Position numbers and translations under genes: made by a program
Shown: in pieces, positions 8,480-15,771 of the stretch
Position numbering within the stretch: the first letter of the stretch is position 1
How the letters are laid out: every line of letters begins with the position of its first letter
Notes under the pieces: model-generated
Told to the model about the DNA's origin: nothing
Database searches by the model: none
What the model saw: the letters and a program-made list of their open reading frames with translations, nothing else
From: Kribbella sp. VKM Ac-2568
Lineage (GTDB): Bacteria > Actinomycetota > Actinomycetes > Propionibacteriales > Kribbellaceae
NCBI RefSeq assembly: GCF_004345365.1
Contig: NZ_SLVF01000021.1
Location: forward strand, 45,374-109,373
Direction: 5' to 3'
DNA: 64,000 nucleotides

Positions 8480-8835
8480 TCTCACTTCTTCATGCTGGGC
8501 AGGCCGAGCGCCTGGCTGGGCTGTTCCGTTCGTGCTCAACGGCTTCTTCCTTCGTTGTCTTGGCCGCGCATCCGGCCGATCAGTTGTGCCAAGCTCCACC
8601 GATTGGATTAGTATCAGTATCATAGCATATTGATCTCATATTAAACTTGCCTGTGCGCCACACCTGGCACGGGGCTGGTGAAGTCGGTGGCGCTGCGGCC
8701 TGCAATGAATTTGCTTGTCGCCTCTAACTGATCGCCCGTCGCACCACCGCACCGATCAAATATGGATCATATGACTATCATATGATCCCGCCGCGCTGCA
8801 AAGATTGGACGCCAAGGCTTTATGTGACTTGATCG
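8480..8835. other. Intergenic region with AT-rich regulatory-looking patches
   Basis: No gene supported. Two AT-rich islands (8605-8650 and 8755-8790) interrupt GC-rich DNA. The second is a near-perfect inverted repeat (separate entry). The first contains TATCATAGCATATTGATC, which looks like a degenerate version of it. Confidence 0.45.
8764..8788. promoter_or_regulatory. Perfect 11-bp inverted repeat, operator candidate
   Basis: GGATCATATGA (8764-8774) and TCATATGATCC (8778-8788) are exact inverted complements around a 3-bp spacer CTA. The AT-rich core and short spacer are typical of a dimeric repressor site (TetR, GntR or MarR class). The gene downstream on the plus strand is a remnant; the minus-strand ABM gene starts 285 bp away. 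Confidence 0.6.
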
Positions 8836-9186
8836 AGCCCCCGCGGCCTGTACGACGAACTGCGGGCGGTCCTGCGGGTCGGTGGTCGTCCGCAGGGCAC
8901 GCTCAGCCTCTTCCGAACCAGCAGGGCATTCAGCCGCGCCGACGTGGAATTCGTGAACTCGCTCGTCACACCGTTGGCCCGGCGGCTCCGCTCCTACGCC
9001 ACGCCCGGTCAGTACGCCGCAACTGCGGGCCGCCCGGGGTTGCTCCTCTTCGACCCGGCGGGCCGCCTGGTGTCTGCCAACGACGAGGCCCGGCTTTATC
9101 TCGAAGAGCTATCGGATGGCGGTCCGTCAGGCGCCAGCCGGCTGGTCTCCAGGTTCCACCACCCTGGCTGCACACGATCGCGTTGA
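8836..9186 (+). pseudogene. LuxR-type regulator with GAF/PAS-like sensor, internal fragment
   Basis: The open frame has no start (stop at 8830-8832) and reads LYDELRAVLRVGGRPQGTLS, FSRADVEFVNSLVTPLARRL and GLLLFDPAGRLVSANDEARL. This order (end of a GAF-like domain, a stop-and-check of free slots, then a PAS-like segment) is that of actinobacterial LuxR regulators which finish with a C-terminal HTH. The HTH is missing here, so only the sensor middle survives. A frame change near 9130 also breaks the tail. Confidence 0.55.
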
Positions 9187-9321
9187 CCGCGCAGAGCGGT
9201 CCCACCTGGATCCGCCTGCTACGCCAGCTCTCGGCGAGATCTAAATCGGCGTGGCGTGCTTCCCACGAGGGCGTCATCTCCGATCGCCCCAACGGGGGCG
9301 GACCCGGACCTCGACGATGCG

Positions 9322-9714
9322 TTATCTACCCGTATCGCTGTCATAGTCGTGCCGGGCCAGGTCGACCTTGGCAAGGTTGGCGGTGGCCCATTCTGCGAGA
9401 TTCGCGAACAGTGGGGCGAGGCTGCGGCCGAGCTCGCTGATCTCGTACTCAACCCGGGGTGGGATCTCTGGGTGGTAGGTGCGCACGATCATGCCGTCGC
9501 GTTCGAGTTGCCGTAGCCGCTGGGTCAACACCTTCGGTGTGATCGCGGTGATCCGGCGTTCCAGCTCAACAAACCGTTGCCGGCCGTGCATATTGAGGGT
9601 CCAAAGGATTGGTGTTGTCCACCGGCTGAACACGATGTCCACGACAGGGGCGATCGGACACGCTTGTGCGGGGTCGGTCGATGAGAGTGCGGCCCAGGTC
9701 GCGCTGCGTGCCAT
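9322..9714 (-). CDS. HxlR-family winged-helix transcriptional regulator
   Basis: 130 residues. The HxlR signature is clear: ACPIAPVVDIVFSRWTTPIL, then RFVELERRI, ITPKVLTQRLRQLERDGMIV and the wing region YEISELGRSLAPLF. The first Cys is the redox- or thiol-sensing position in many members. ATG 9714 is chosen because AAGGAG sits 7 bp ahead of it; the frame continues upstream without coding character. It is divergent from the NmrA-like reductase at 9866 across a 12-bp palindrome, the usual layout for an HxlR protein controlling an adjacent oxidoreductase gene. Confidence 0.88.
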   Translation of the reverse strand: MARSATWAALSSTDPAQACPIAPVVDIVFSRWTTPILWTLNMHGRQRFVELERRITAITPKVLTQRLRQLERDGMIVRTYHPEIPPRVEYEISELGRSLAPLFANLAEWATANLAKVDLARHDYDSDTGR

Positions 9715-9744
9715 ACCGGACTCCTTGTGGATAGTCACTTTCCT

Positions 9745-9756
9745 GTAGGTACCTAC
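9745..9756. promoter_or_regulatory. Perfect palindrome GTAGGTACCTAC in the divergent promoter
   Basis: The 12-bp palindrome lies between the HxlR gene (start 9714) and the reductase gene (start 9866). TACTAT at 9754-9759 could be the -10 box of the plus-strand promoter, so a protein bound to the palindrome would block it. HxlR operators commonly carry GTA-x-TAC half sites; the functional link is inferred. Confidence 0.55.
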
Positions 9757-9865
9757 TATACCGGTGCTGTTAGCGTCCCTCGGGTAGCAGCGGGGCCATA
9801 CGGCCCGCGGCGTTCTCGCCCTCCCGGGCGTGCACAACCACACCGAACTAGCACTGGAGTTATTC

Positions 9866-10711
9866 ATGATCGTAGTGACGGGAGCGACCGGCAACGTTGG
9901 TCGACCGCTCGTAGAGGCCCTCAAGGCGGCGGACGAGGAGGTGACAGCGGTGTCCCGGCGGATGTCGGACGCGGCCGTGCCGGAGGGTGTTCGAGACCGC
10001 CAGGCAGACCTGGCCGACCCGGAGAGTCTTCGGCCGATTTTGGATGGCGCTGACGCGATGTTCCTCCACGACGGCGGTGCCAGCGCTCACCTGTTGAGCC
10101 CACGGGACATCCTCGATGTCGCGAAAGCCAGCGGAGTCGGCCGCATCGTCCTGCTGTCCTCCATCGGAGTGGTCACCCGACCCCAGTCGGCATCCCACGG
10201 AGGCATGATGCAGTCCTTCGAGGAGGCTGTCCGGCAATCAGACATGGACTGGACGATCCTGCGACCCAGCAACTTCAACTCCAACGCATATGCCTGGATC
10301 GCGACGGTCCGTGCCCAGCGGACGATCGCCGCCCCATTCGGGGACGTCGGCGTACCGGGCATCGACCCGGCAGACATTGGCGAGGTCGCTGCGGCCGCCC
10401 TGCAGGACAGCGGTCATGCTGGGCAGATCTACGAATTGACCGGGCCTGCCCTCACCACGCCGCGGCAACGAGCCGAAGCGATCAGCGAGGCTCTCGGCGA
10501 ACCGATCCAGTTCATCGAACAGACACGCGACCAGGCCCGCACGCAGATGCTGCAGTTCATGCCAGAGGCCGTCATCGAGACGACCCTCGATGTCTGGGGT
10601 GCTCCCAACGCCGCCGAGCAGCGGATCAGCCCCGACGTCGAGCAGGTCCTCGGCCGCGCACCCCGCACTTTCGCTGACTGGGCGAAGCGCAACGTCGCGG
10701 CCTTCCGCTGA
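9866..10711 (+). CDS. NAD(P)-binding NmrA-like / SDR-a5 family oxidoreductase
   Basis: 281 residues. The N-terminus MIVVTGATGNVGRPLVEAL is an atypical-SDR nucleotide loop (GxTGxxG), followed by VLLSSIGV and a WTILRPSNFNSN block typical of NmrA-like or quinone-reductase-like (QOR2) atypical SDRs. ATG 9866 is preferred because it starts at the Rossmann strand and has GGAG about 8 bp ahead; the frame runs open back to 9830. Probable role is reduction of a quinone or reactive electrophile with NADPH under control of the divergent HxlR regulator. A C-terminal fragment of a close paralogue lies at 12148-12372. Confidence 0.85.
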   Translation: MIVVTGATGNVGRPLVEALKAADEEVTAVSRRMSDAAVPEGVRDRQADLADPESLRPILDGADAMFLHDGGASAHLLSPRDILDVAKASGVGRIVLLSSIGVVTRPQSASHGGMMQSFEEAVRQSDMDWTILRPSNFNSNAYAWIATVRAQRTIAAPFGDVGVPGIDPADIGEVAAAALQDSGHAGQIYELTGPALTTPRQRAEAISEALGEPIQFIEQTRDQARTQMLQFMPEAVIETTLDVWGAPNAAEQRISPDVEQVLGRAPRTFADWAKRNVAAFR

Positions 10712-10823
10712 GCAAGCGCTGCCGGGCGTCGGCTCGGGCCGACAGATTCCTGACCGAGTGATGCCCCTCCACGGCTGATGTGTTGCGCTCGGCAGTTTCT
10801 ACCTTCCATTTGAGAGGCCTGTC

Positions 10824-11693
10824 ATGCCCACCGAACACGTTCTGGATTCGACGATCTTCTACCGAGAGGTCGGCACCGGAGTGCCGATCGTCTTCCTGCA
10901 CGGCAACCCCACATCCTCCTACCTGTGGCGCAACATCATGCCGGCGGTCGGCGACCCCGGGCGGCTCCTTGCACCAGACCTGATCGGCATGGGCGACTCC
11001 GGAAAACCGGACATCGAATACACGTTCGCTGACCACGCCCGGTATCTCGACGCCTGGTTCGACGCCCTCGGCCTCGACAGCGTGGTACTGATCGGCCACG
11101 ACTGGGGCGGCGCCTTGGCCTTCGACTGGGCCGCCCGCCATCCCGGACGAGTCCGAGGCGTCGCATTCACCGAGACGATCGTGAAGCCGATGACCTGGCA
11201 GGAGTTTCCCGAAGGCGGCCGCGAGCTGTTCCAAGCGCTCAAGACCGTTGGCGTCGGCGAGGCCATGATTCTTCACGACAACCTGTTCATCGAACAGGTC
11301 CTGCCCGGCAGCATCGACAGCGGCCTCAGCGAGAAAGACCTCGATGCCTACCGCAAGCCCTACCCTACTCGCGAAAGCCGTCAACCGATTCTGCAATGGG
11401 CGCGCGCGATGCCGCTGGGAGGGGAGCCAGCCGAGGTCGTTGCCCGGATCGAACGTTATGACGAGTGGCTGGCACAAAGCGCCGACGTGCCCAAGCTTCT
11501 ACTCACCTTCGACCCGGGCGCGATGCTGACTCCAGAGCTGATCGACTGGTGCCTCACCAACATGGCCAATCTCGAGATCGAAAAGTGCGGAGCCGGAGGC
11601 CATCACACGCCTGAGGACCAGCCAGACGCGATCGCCGCCGCCATCTCCGCCTGGTTGGACAGGCACAACCTGCGATCAGCCGACGTAGGCTGA
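10824..11693 (+). CDS. dhaA: Haloalkane dehalogenase (HLD-II type)
   Basis: 289 residues, normal length for the family, in the alpha/beta-hydrolase fold. Halide-stabilising Asn28 is in HGNPTSSYLWRN; the nucleophile Asp93 and second halide-binding Trp94 are in GHDWGG; the catalytic Glu is E117 in FTETIVKPM (HLD-II position); the base is H260 in the GGHHTPEDQP block. An Asp nucleophile next to Trp separates it from ordinary esterases. It hydrolyses carbon-halogen bonds to alcohol and halide. It lies 112 bp after the NmrA-like gene on the same strand and may share its transcript. The natural substrate cannot be inferred. Confidence 0.88.
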   Translation: MPTEHVLDSTIFYREVGTGVPIVFLHGNPTSSYLWRNIMPAVGDPGRLLAPDLIGMGDSGKPDIEYTFADHARYLDAWFDALGLDSVVLIGHDWGGALAFDWAARHPGRVRGVAFTETIVKPMTWQEFPEGGRELFQALKTVGVGEAMILHDNLFIEQVLPGSIDSGLSEKDLDAYRKPYPTRESRQPILQWARAMPLGGEPAEVVARIERYDEWLAQSADVPKLLLTFDPGAMLTPELIDWCLTNMANLEIEKCGAGGHHTPEDQPDAIAAAISAWLDRHNLRSADVG

Positions 11694-12147
11694 CCTGCAA
11701 TCCATAAGGGGCGTGAGCCGAACGTCTCCGTTGGCCGACGCACAGCGCAGGAGTGGTCGCAAGGATGCTGATTGCGTCAATCGCTGACGAAGTCTTCGCC
11801 GGGTGCGATGCCTGCTCGCACGCGGCGATGAGGCAGTGGCCAATCCGGCCTGGCCGTCGCCGACGATTGCCACGCCGCCACTCGTATGGCCTGTCGCGTG
11901 CAGTAGGTCCAGCCGGCCGGCTTCCATCCAGAGCCAACCGACGGGAGCTGGTCGGACCGCAGCGGACCGCTGTTCGGGGCGTGTGTATCCGGTGGTCGGC
12001 GCTGCGCGCGGAAGGGCAGCGACGGCGATTACCCGCCTCGAGATTGGGGATCGACCCGGAGGCTGGTGTCCGATTTTCAACCGACGTGGAGTTCAAGCGA
12101 CTCTCCCCTGGCGGCCATCGGGCTCGCCGTCATCGGTTTGATGGCCC
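11694..12147. other. Intergenic stretch without a recognisable gene
   Basis: Several overlapping frames are open on both strands, but none shows a domain, a convincing start or a neighbour-compatible layout. The right end runs into the NmrA-like fragment, so it is probably decayed coding DNA. Confidence 0.4.
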
Positions 12148-12372
12148 GAGGCGCTGGGCCAGCCGGTCCGGTTCGTCGACCAGACCCGTGAGGAGGCTCG
12201 CACGCAGATGGTGCGATTCATGCCCGAGCCGGTGGTCGACGGGACCCTGGCCATCCTCGGCGAACCTACCCCGGCAGAGCAGCGGATCAGCCCGCACACG
12301 GAGCAGATCCTGGGCCGCGCACCGCGCACCTTCGACGACTGGGCCCGGCGCCACATTCACGCGTTCCGGTAA
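12148..12372 (+). pseudogene. NmrA-like oxidoreductase, C-terminal fragment (paralogue of the gene at 9866)
   Basis: 74 residues ending at TAA 12370-12372: EALGQPVRFVDQTREEARTQ, then AEQRISPHTEQILGRAPRTF and DDWARRHIHAFR. They align end to end with the last 74 residues of the 9866-10711 product, with roughly two thirds of positions identical. The upstream 200 residues are absent. It sits on the far side of the dehalogenase gene, so a duplicated reductase was lost apart from its tail. Confidence 0.85.
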
Positions 12373-12861
12373 GGACATGCTTCGCCTCGCTGGTCCGCCG
12401 GCCAGCGAGGCGAGGTAGACGCATTCGAGCGCAGCCTTGCTGCCGGCAGCTTCACCTGACACATCCACCGGTCAGCGTTACGAATCTTGCGGGCCCTCAG
12501 GTGCTTGCGATCGTGCTGGCCTCAGGCGGCGTTTCCGGGCATGTTGCGGTGGAGTAGTCAGCGGTCGGCCGCGCGGAGCAGATGGCTGGAACGAGCTCGT
12601 CCCGGACGAAGTCCTCGATCCGGCACCGCGCCGCGGTCGCGGGGTACGGCGCGGTGTCCGGCGCTCGCCCATCACTGTGGCCAATGCCCAGGTCTCGTTA
12701 AACAAGGTCGCACAGCTGCGGCCGGCGCCCAGTACCCAGTACCCGGTACCCAGTTCCTGTTCTCGTTCAGCGCCCGCCAGCTCTCAATGTCGTGGACGAC
12801 GGCTGTCCGGCTCAGCGGTGTGGCATCGCCGCCCTCGGCCATCGGTTGGAGCGTGGCGACG
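12373..12861. other. Intergenic stretch with a short tandem repeat
   Basis: No gene can be supported. The only structure seen is the 7-bp tandem repeat at 12728-12754. Confidence 0.4.
12728..12754. repeat. Heptanucleotide tandem repeat
   Basis: About four copies of a unit ACCCAGT (one variant, ACCCGGT): CCCAGT at 12728-12733, then full units at 12734, 12741 and 12748. Not inside a recognised gene. Confidence 0.7.
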
Positions 12862-12960
12862 GTGCAGCAGCCCGAGCGAGATCGCCCGCAGTTGCAGGCC
12901 ACTGCGGCCACTCCGGCGGTAGTTCATCTGGTCGTCGTACCGGTCCTGAGCGGCTACGTA
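12862..12960 (-). pseudogene. Aldo/keto reductase N-terminal fragment
   Basis: The minus frame contains YVAAQDRYDDQMNYRRSGRS and GLQLRAISLGL. This is the start of the L-glyceraldehyde-3-phosphate reductase-like aldo/keto reductases (typically YVAAxxRYD-x-M-x-YRR-x-GRSGL-x-LP). After LGL the sequence loses all similarity, so about 30 of 330 residues remain. The frame extends upstream to an ATG at 13041, in the PadR promoter region. Confidence 0.6.
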
Positions 12961-13027
12961 GTCAGCCACCTCTGCCATTTGTTGTGACAAGTAAAGAAAT
13001 CGGCCCGCTTGACGGACGTCGATATCC

Positions 13028-13047
13028 CTAGTCATAGTCATGACTAG
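13028..13047. promoter_or_regulatory. Inverted repeat in the PadR promoter, probable autoregulatory operator
   Basis: CTAGTCAT (13028-13035) and ATGACTAG (13040-13047) are exact inverted complements with the 4-bp spacer AGTC. The inner TAGTCATGACTA is itself a palindrome. It lies 26 bp before the PadR start codon, where many PadR proteins bind and repress their own operon. Confidence 0.6.
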
Positions 13048-13072
13048 TCAATTTCTTGGGTAGGGAACGCTC

Positions 13073-13633
13073 ATGGGTCTTCGGCACGCAGTGCTGGCAG
13101 CGTTGTGCGACGAGGAGTACAGCGGCTACCAGCTGGCCAAGGCCTTCGATGTCGGGGTGGCGAACTTCTGGTCCGCCTCACCACAGCAGCTGTACTCCGA
13201 GCTGACCCGGCTCGAGCAGGCCGGGTTGATCAGCGGCCGCGAGGTGGTCCAACTAGACCGGCCGAACAAGCGGGTGTTCACCGTGACGCCGGCCGGGCTC
13301 GAGGAGCTGGCGAAGTTCGCGGCGGCGGATTCCAAGCCGCTGTCGTTCCGCGACGACCTGCTGGTCAAGATCCAGGTGATCGACCAGCTCGATCCGGAAC
13401 CGGTGATAGCCCAGCTCGAGGAGCGGGCCGCGGAGGCGTCAGCCAAACTCGAACTCTTCGGCCAGATCCTGCTCCGGCTGCGCGGCGACCTCGACGAGCA
13501 GACCTTTCTGCGGCGGGGTGAGCAGATCGGGCCTTACCTGACCTGCCTGGGCGGCATCCGGTTCCAGCAGGTCGTGCGCGACTGGTCGACCACGACCGCC
13601 GAAGTGCTACGCCAACGGAGGGGAACGTCATGA
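13073..13633 (+). CDS. PadR-family transcriptional regulator
   Basis: 186 residues. The N-terminal PadR winged helix is clear: LRHAVLAALCDEEYSGYQLA, then SPQQLYSELTRLEQAGLI and the wing RVFTVTPAGLEELAKF. The C-terminal helical domain (about residues 95-175) is of the virulence-activator alpha type used for dimerisation. The ATG at 13073 has AGGGA ahead of it. The stop overlaps the next gene by ATGA at 13630-13633, so it is coupled to the SGNH hydrolase, which is its likely target along with itself. Confidence 0.9.
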   Translation: MGLRHAVLAALCDEEYSGYQLAKAFDVGVANFWSASPQQLYSELTRLEQAGLISGREVVQLDRPNKRVFTVTPAGLEELAKFAAADSKPLSFRDDLLVKIQVIDQLDPEPVIAQLEERAAEASAKLELFGQILLRLRGDLDEQTFLRRGEQIGPYLTCLGGIRFQQVVRDWSTTTAEVLRQRRGTS

Positions 13634-14400
13634 CTTACCAGCGCTATGTTGCCTTGGGCGACAGCCAGACGGAGGGGCTCGGCGACTGGGACGGGAGCGC
13701 CGGCTATCGGGGTTGGGCCGACCGGCTGGCCGATCAGCTGGCTGAGGCGAACCCGGGCCTGCAGTACGCCAATCTCGCGATCCGTGGCCTCGGAACCGCC
13801 AAGATCCGGGCTGGGCAACTGGAGCCGGCCCTGGCCCTGGAGCCCGACATCGCAACCGTGTTGGGCGGGATGAACGACCTGATCCGGCCGGGCTTCCGCG
13901 CTGCCGAGGTCGTCGCGGACCTCGAGGAGATCTTCGCAGCTCTCACGGCCGCCGGTGCGGTGGTCGCCACGGTCACGCTGCCTGACATCGGGAAGATCGC
14001 GCCGCTCGCCAAGCGCCTGCGACCCCGCGTGATCGAGTTCAACGCCCGGATCACAGCCGCCGCGGACAGGCACGGCGTACTGGTGGCCGACACCTACCCG
14101 CACGCGTTCGCCACCGACCCGAGAATGTGGAGCACGGATCGTCTGCACGCCAGCCCACTTGGTCATGCCCGTATCGCCGCCGCGATGAGCCACCTGTTCG
14201 GTCTGCCTGGCAGCGACGACGCCTGGACCCTCCCGCTGGAACCCCAAGCCCGCCCGACACCCTGGCAAGCCACCCGCACCGAGCTCGCCTGGATAGCCTC
14301 CTTCGTCACCCCCTGGGCCTACCGTCGCCTTCGAGGTCGCTCCACCGCCGACGGCCGGACCGCCAAACGCCCGCACCTGACCCCGGTCACCCTCCCCTGA
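13630..14400 (+). CDS. SGNH/GDSL-family hydrolase
   Basis: 256 residues, cytoplasmic (no signal peptide). Block I YVALGDSQTEGLGD holds the nucleophile Ser; block III is VLGGMNDLI; block V is DRLHASPLGHARIA with the catalytic Asp and His. This is the actinobacterial lysophospholipase-L1-like esterase type. A 40-residue basic, Pro-rich tail follows the domain. Translationally coupled to the PadR regulator in front. Natural ester substrate unknown. Confidence 0.88.
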   Translation: MTYQRYVALGDSQTEGLGDWDGSAGYRGWADRLADQLAEANPGLQYANLAIRGLGTAKIRAGQLEPALALEPDIATVLGGMNDLIRPGFRAAEVVADLEEIFAALTAAGAVVATVTLPDIGKIAPLAKRLRPRVIEFNARITAAADRHGVLVADTYPHAFATDPRMWSTDRLHASPLGHARIAAAMSHLFGLPGSDDAWTLPLEPQARPTPWQATRTELAWIASFVTPWAYRRLRGRSTADGRTAKRPHLTPVTLP

Positions 14401-14421
14401 CACTCACAGGCGGGAGCCTCG

Positions 14422-14515
14422 TCAGGTGAGGATCCGCCAGGGGGTTGGCGGTGAGTCGGCGAAGAAGCGCAGGATGCCGGGGTTGAGTGGCAGCGGTACA
14501 GCCGTTGGCGCTAAT
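14422..14515 (-). pseudogene. Unidentified C-terminal remnant
   Basis: The minus frame ending at TGA 14422-14424 reads VPLPLNPGILRFFADSPPTP then WRILT, which looks like a real C-terminus in a region with no other gene. The upstream part is not present. Family not recognised. Confidence 0.25.
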
Positions 14516-14557
14516 CTCCAGATTCGCTGGTCAACCGCCTGACGCTACGGTTTCGCC

Positions 14558-14740
14558 GTGCCGGTGGAGTTCTTGACTGATGAGCAGGCCGAGTCGTACG
14601 GGGCATTCCACCTGGAGCCGAGCCGTCCGAAGCTGGAGCGGTTCTTCTTCCTCGACGACGAGGACCGCCGGTTGATCGGCAAACGCCGTTGTGATCACTC
14701 GCGGCTGGGGTTCGCGTTGCAAGTTTGCATGGTCCGCCAC
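14558..14740 (+). pseudogene. Tn3-family transposase, N-terminal fragment
   Basis: Starting at GTG 14558, about 60 residues match the N-terminal DUF4158 domain of Tn3-family transposases: PVEFLTDEQAESYGAF, then LERFFFLDDEDRRLIGKRR and RLGFALQ. The frame runs into the IS630 remnant at about 14745, and the remaining roughly 900 residues are missing. Confidence 0.75.
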
Positions 14741-14744
14741 AGTT

Positions 14745-15560
14745 GGGTAGGTAATCGGGTCGGCGGATCTTGGAGTCGACGGCGAAGTGCCGCTTGGGCT
14801 TGGCGTGCTTGTTGCGCCAGCGGACGCAGCCGGCGATCGCGTTCTCCTGAGCAGCGTGGCTGGGGTAGTCGCTGCCGTCGAGGGTAAAGGAGCGCAGCGC
14901 GGTGAATTCGCACTCGATCCAGTTCAGCCACGACGCGTTGCTCGGGGTGAACACCAGCTCTATGCCGTTGGTCCGGCACCAATTGGTGACCTCGGCCTTC
15001 TTGTGCGGCGAGTAGTTGTCGCACACGACGTACAGCTTCCCGCCCGGGAACCGGGCGCGGAGTTGTTTGAGGAACGCGAGGAACTCGGTGAAGCGTTTGC
15101 GGTCGCGGAACCGGTAGAACATCTGCCCGGTGGCCAGATCCAGCGCGGCGAACATGTGCCGCACCCCGCCGGTCCGGTTGTAGGTGGCGCGCAGCCGGGC
15201 CGGGCGTCGGGTGGGGAACCACCCCCGGCCGGGCCTGGGCTGGAGGTTCAACGGGCCGAACTCGTCGGCGCAGATCACCCGGGGCGTCGGCCGGTGGATG
15301 GTCGTAGAGATCGAGGACACGGGCCATCTTCGCCGCGAAGTCCGGGTCCCGGCTGGCCTTCCAGGTCTTGGTCGCCTGCCACCTGATGCCGGCCTTGCGC
15401 AGGATCTGACGCACCGACTCGACGCTGATGGCGATGCGCTTGTGCTCGGCCAGGTACTCGACCAGCTTCGCGAGGCTCCACGTCGTGAACGGCCGACCCA
15501 GCTTGTACGGCGGGGTCTTGGCGACCCGGCAGACCGTCTCACGAACCGGGGGGCGGGGGT
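14745..15560 (-). pseudogene. IS630-family transposase remnant with a frameshift
   Basis: Upstream frame (about 15560-15290): LGRPFTTWSLAKLVEYLAEH, ISVESVRQILRKAGIRWQAT and KTWKASRDPDFAAKMARVLD. After a shift near 15290 the other frame continues: CADEFGPLNLQPRPGRGW (first catalytic Asp), VVCDNYSPHKKAEV (second Asp) and FTPSNASWLNWIECEFTAL (Glu). The N-terminal HTH is missing. It is a different IS630 subgroup from the copies at 3.8 and 23.9 kb. It abuts the Tn3 fragment, consistent with insertion into that gene. Confidence 0.82.
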
Positions 15561-15771
15561 CGACACGCGTCGTAGATGCAGAGAAGTGCCTAACCTGCAA
15601 GGGATTCTGGGTGTGTCTAAGACTCAGAATGGCCGAAGCGGGAAGGCGCATTGCAGGTGCAGAGTACGACGACGCGTCCGGTGGCCACGGTGACGGCCAA
15701 TGGGCGGGGTGTCGCCAACTGATAGGCGCAATCGTGGCGTCGCGAGGCGCTGCCAAGTGCCGGTCGGTGGC

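Noticed and set aside
3643..15600. A prophage or conjugative island
   Set aside because: Only transposase fragments and decayed metabolic genes are visible; no integrase, terminase, portal, relaxase or replication gene was found.
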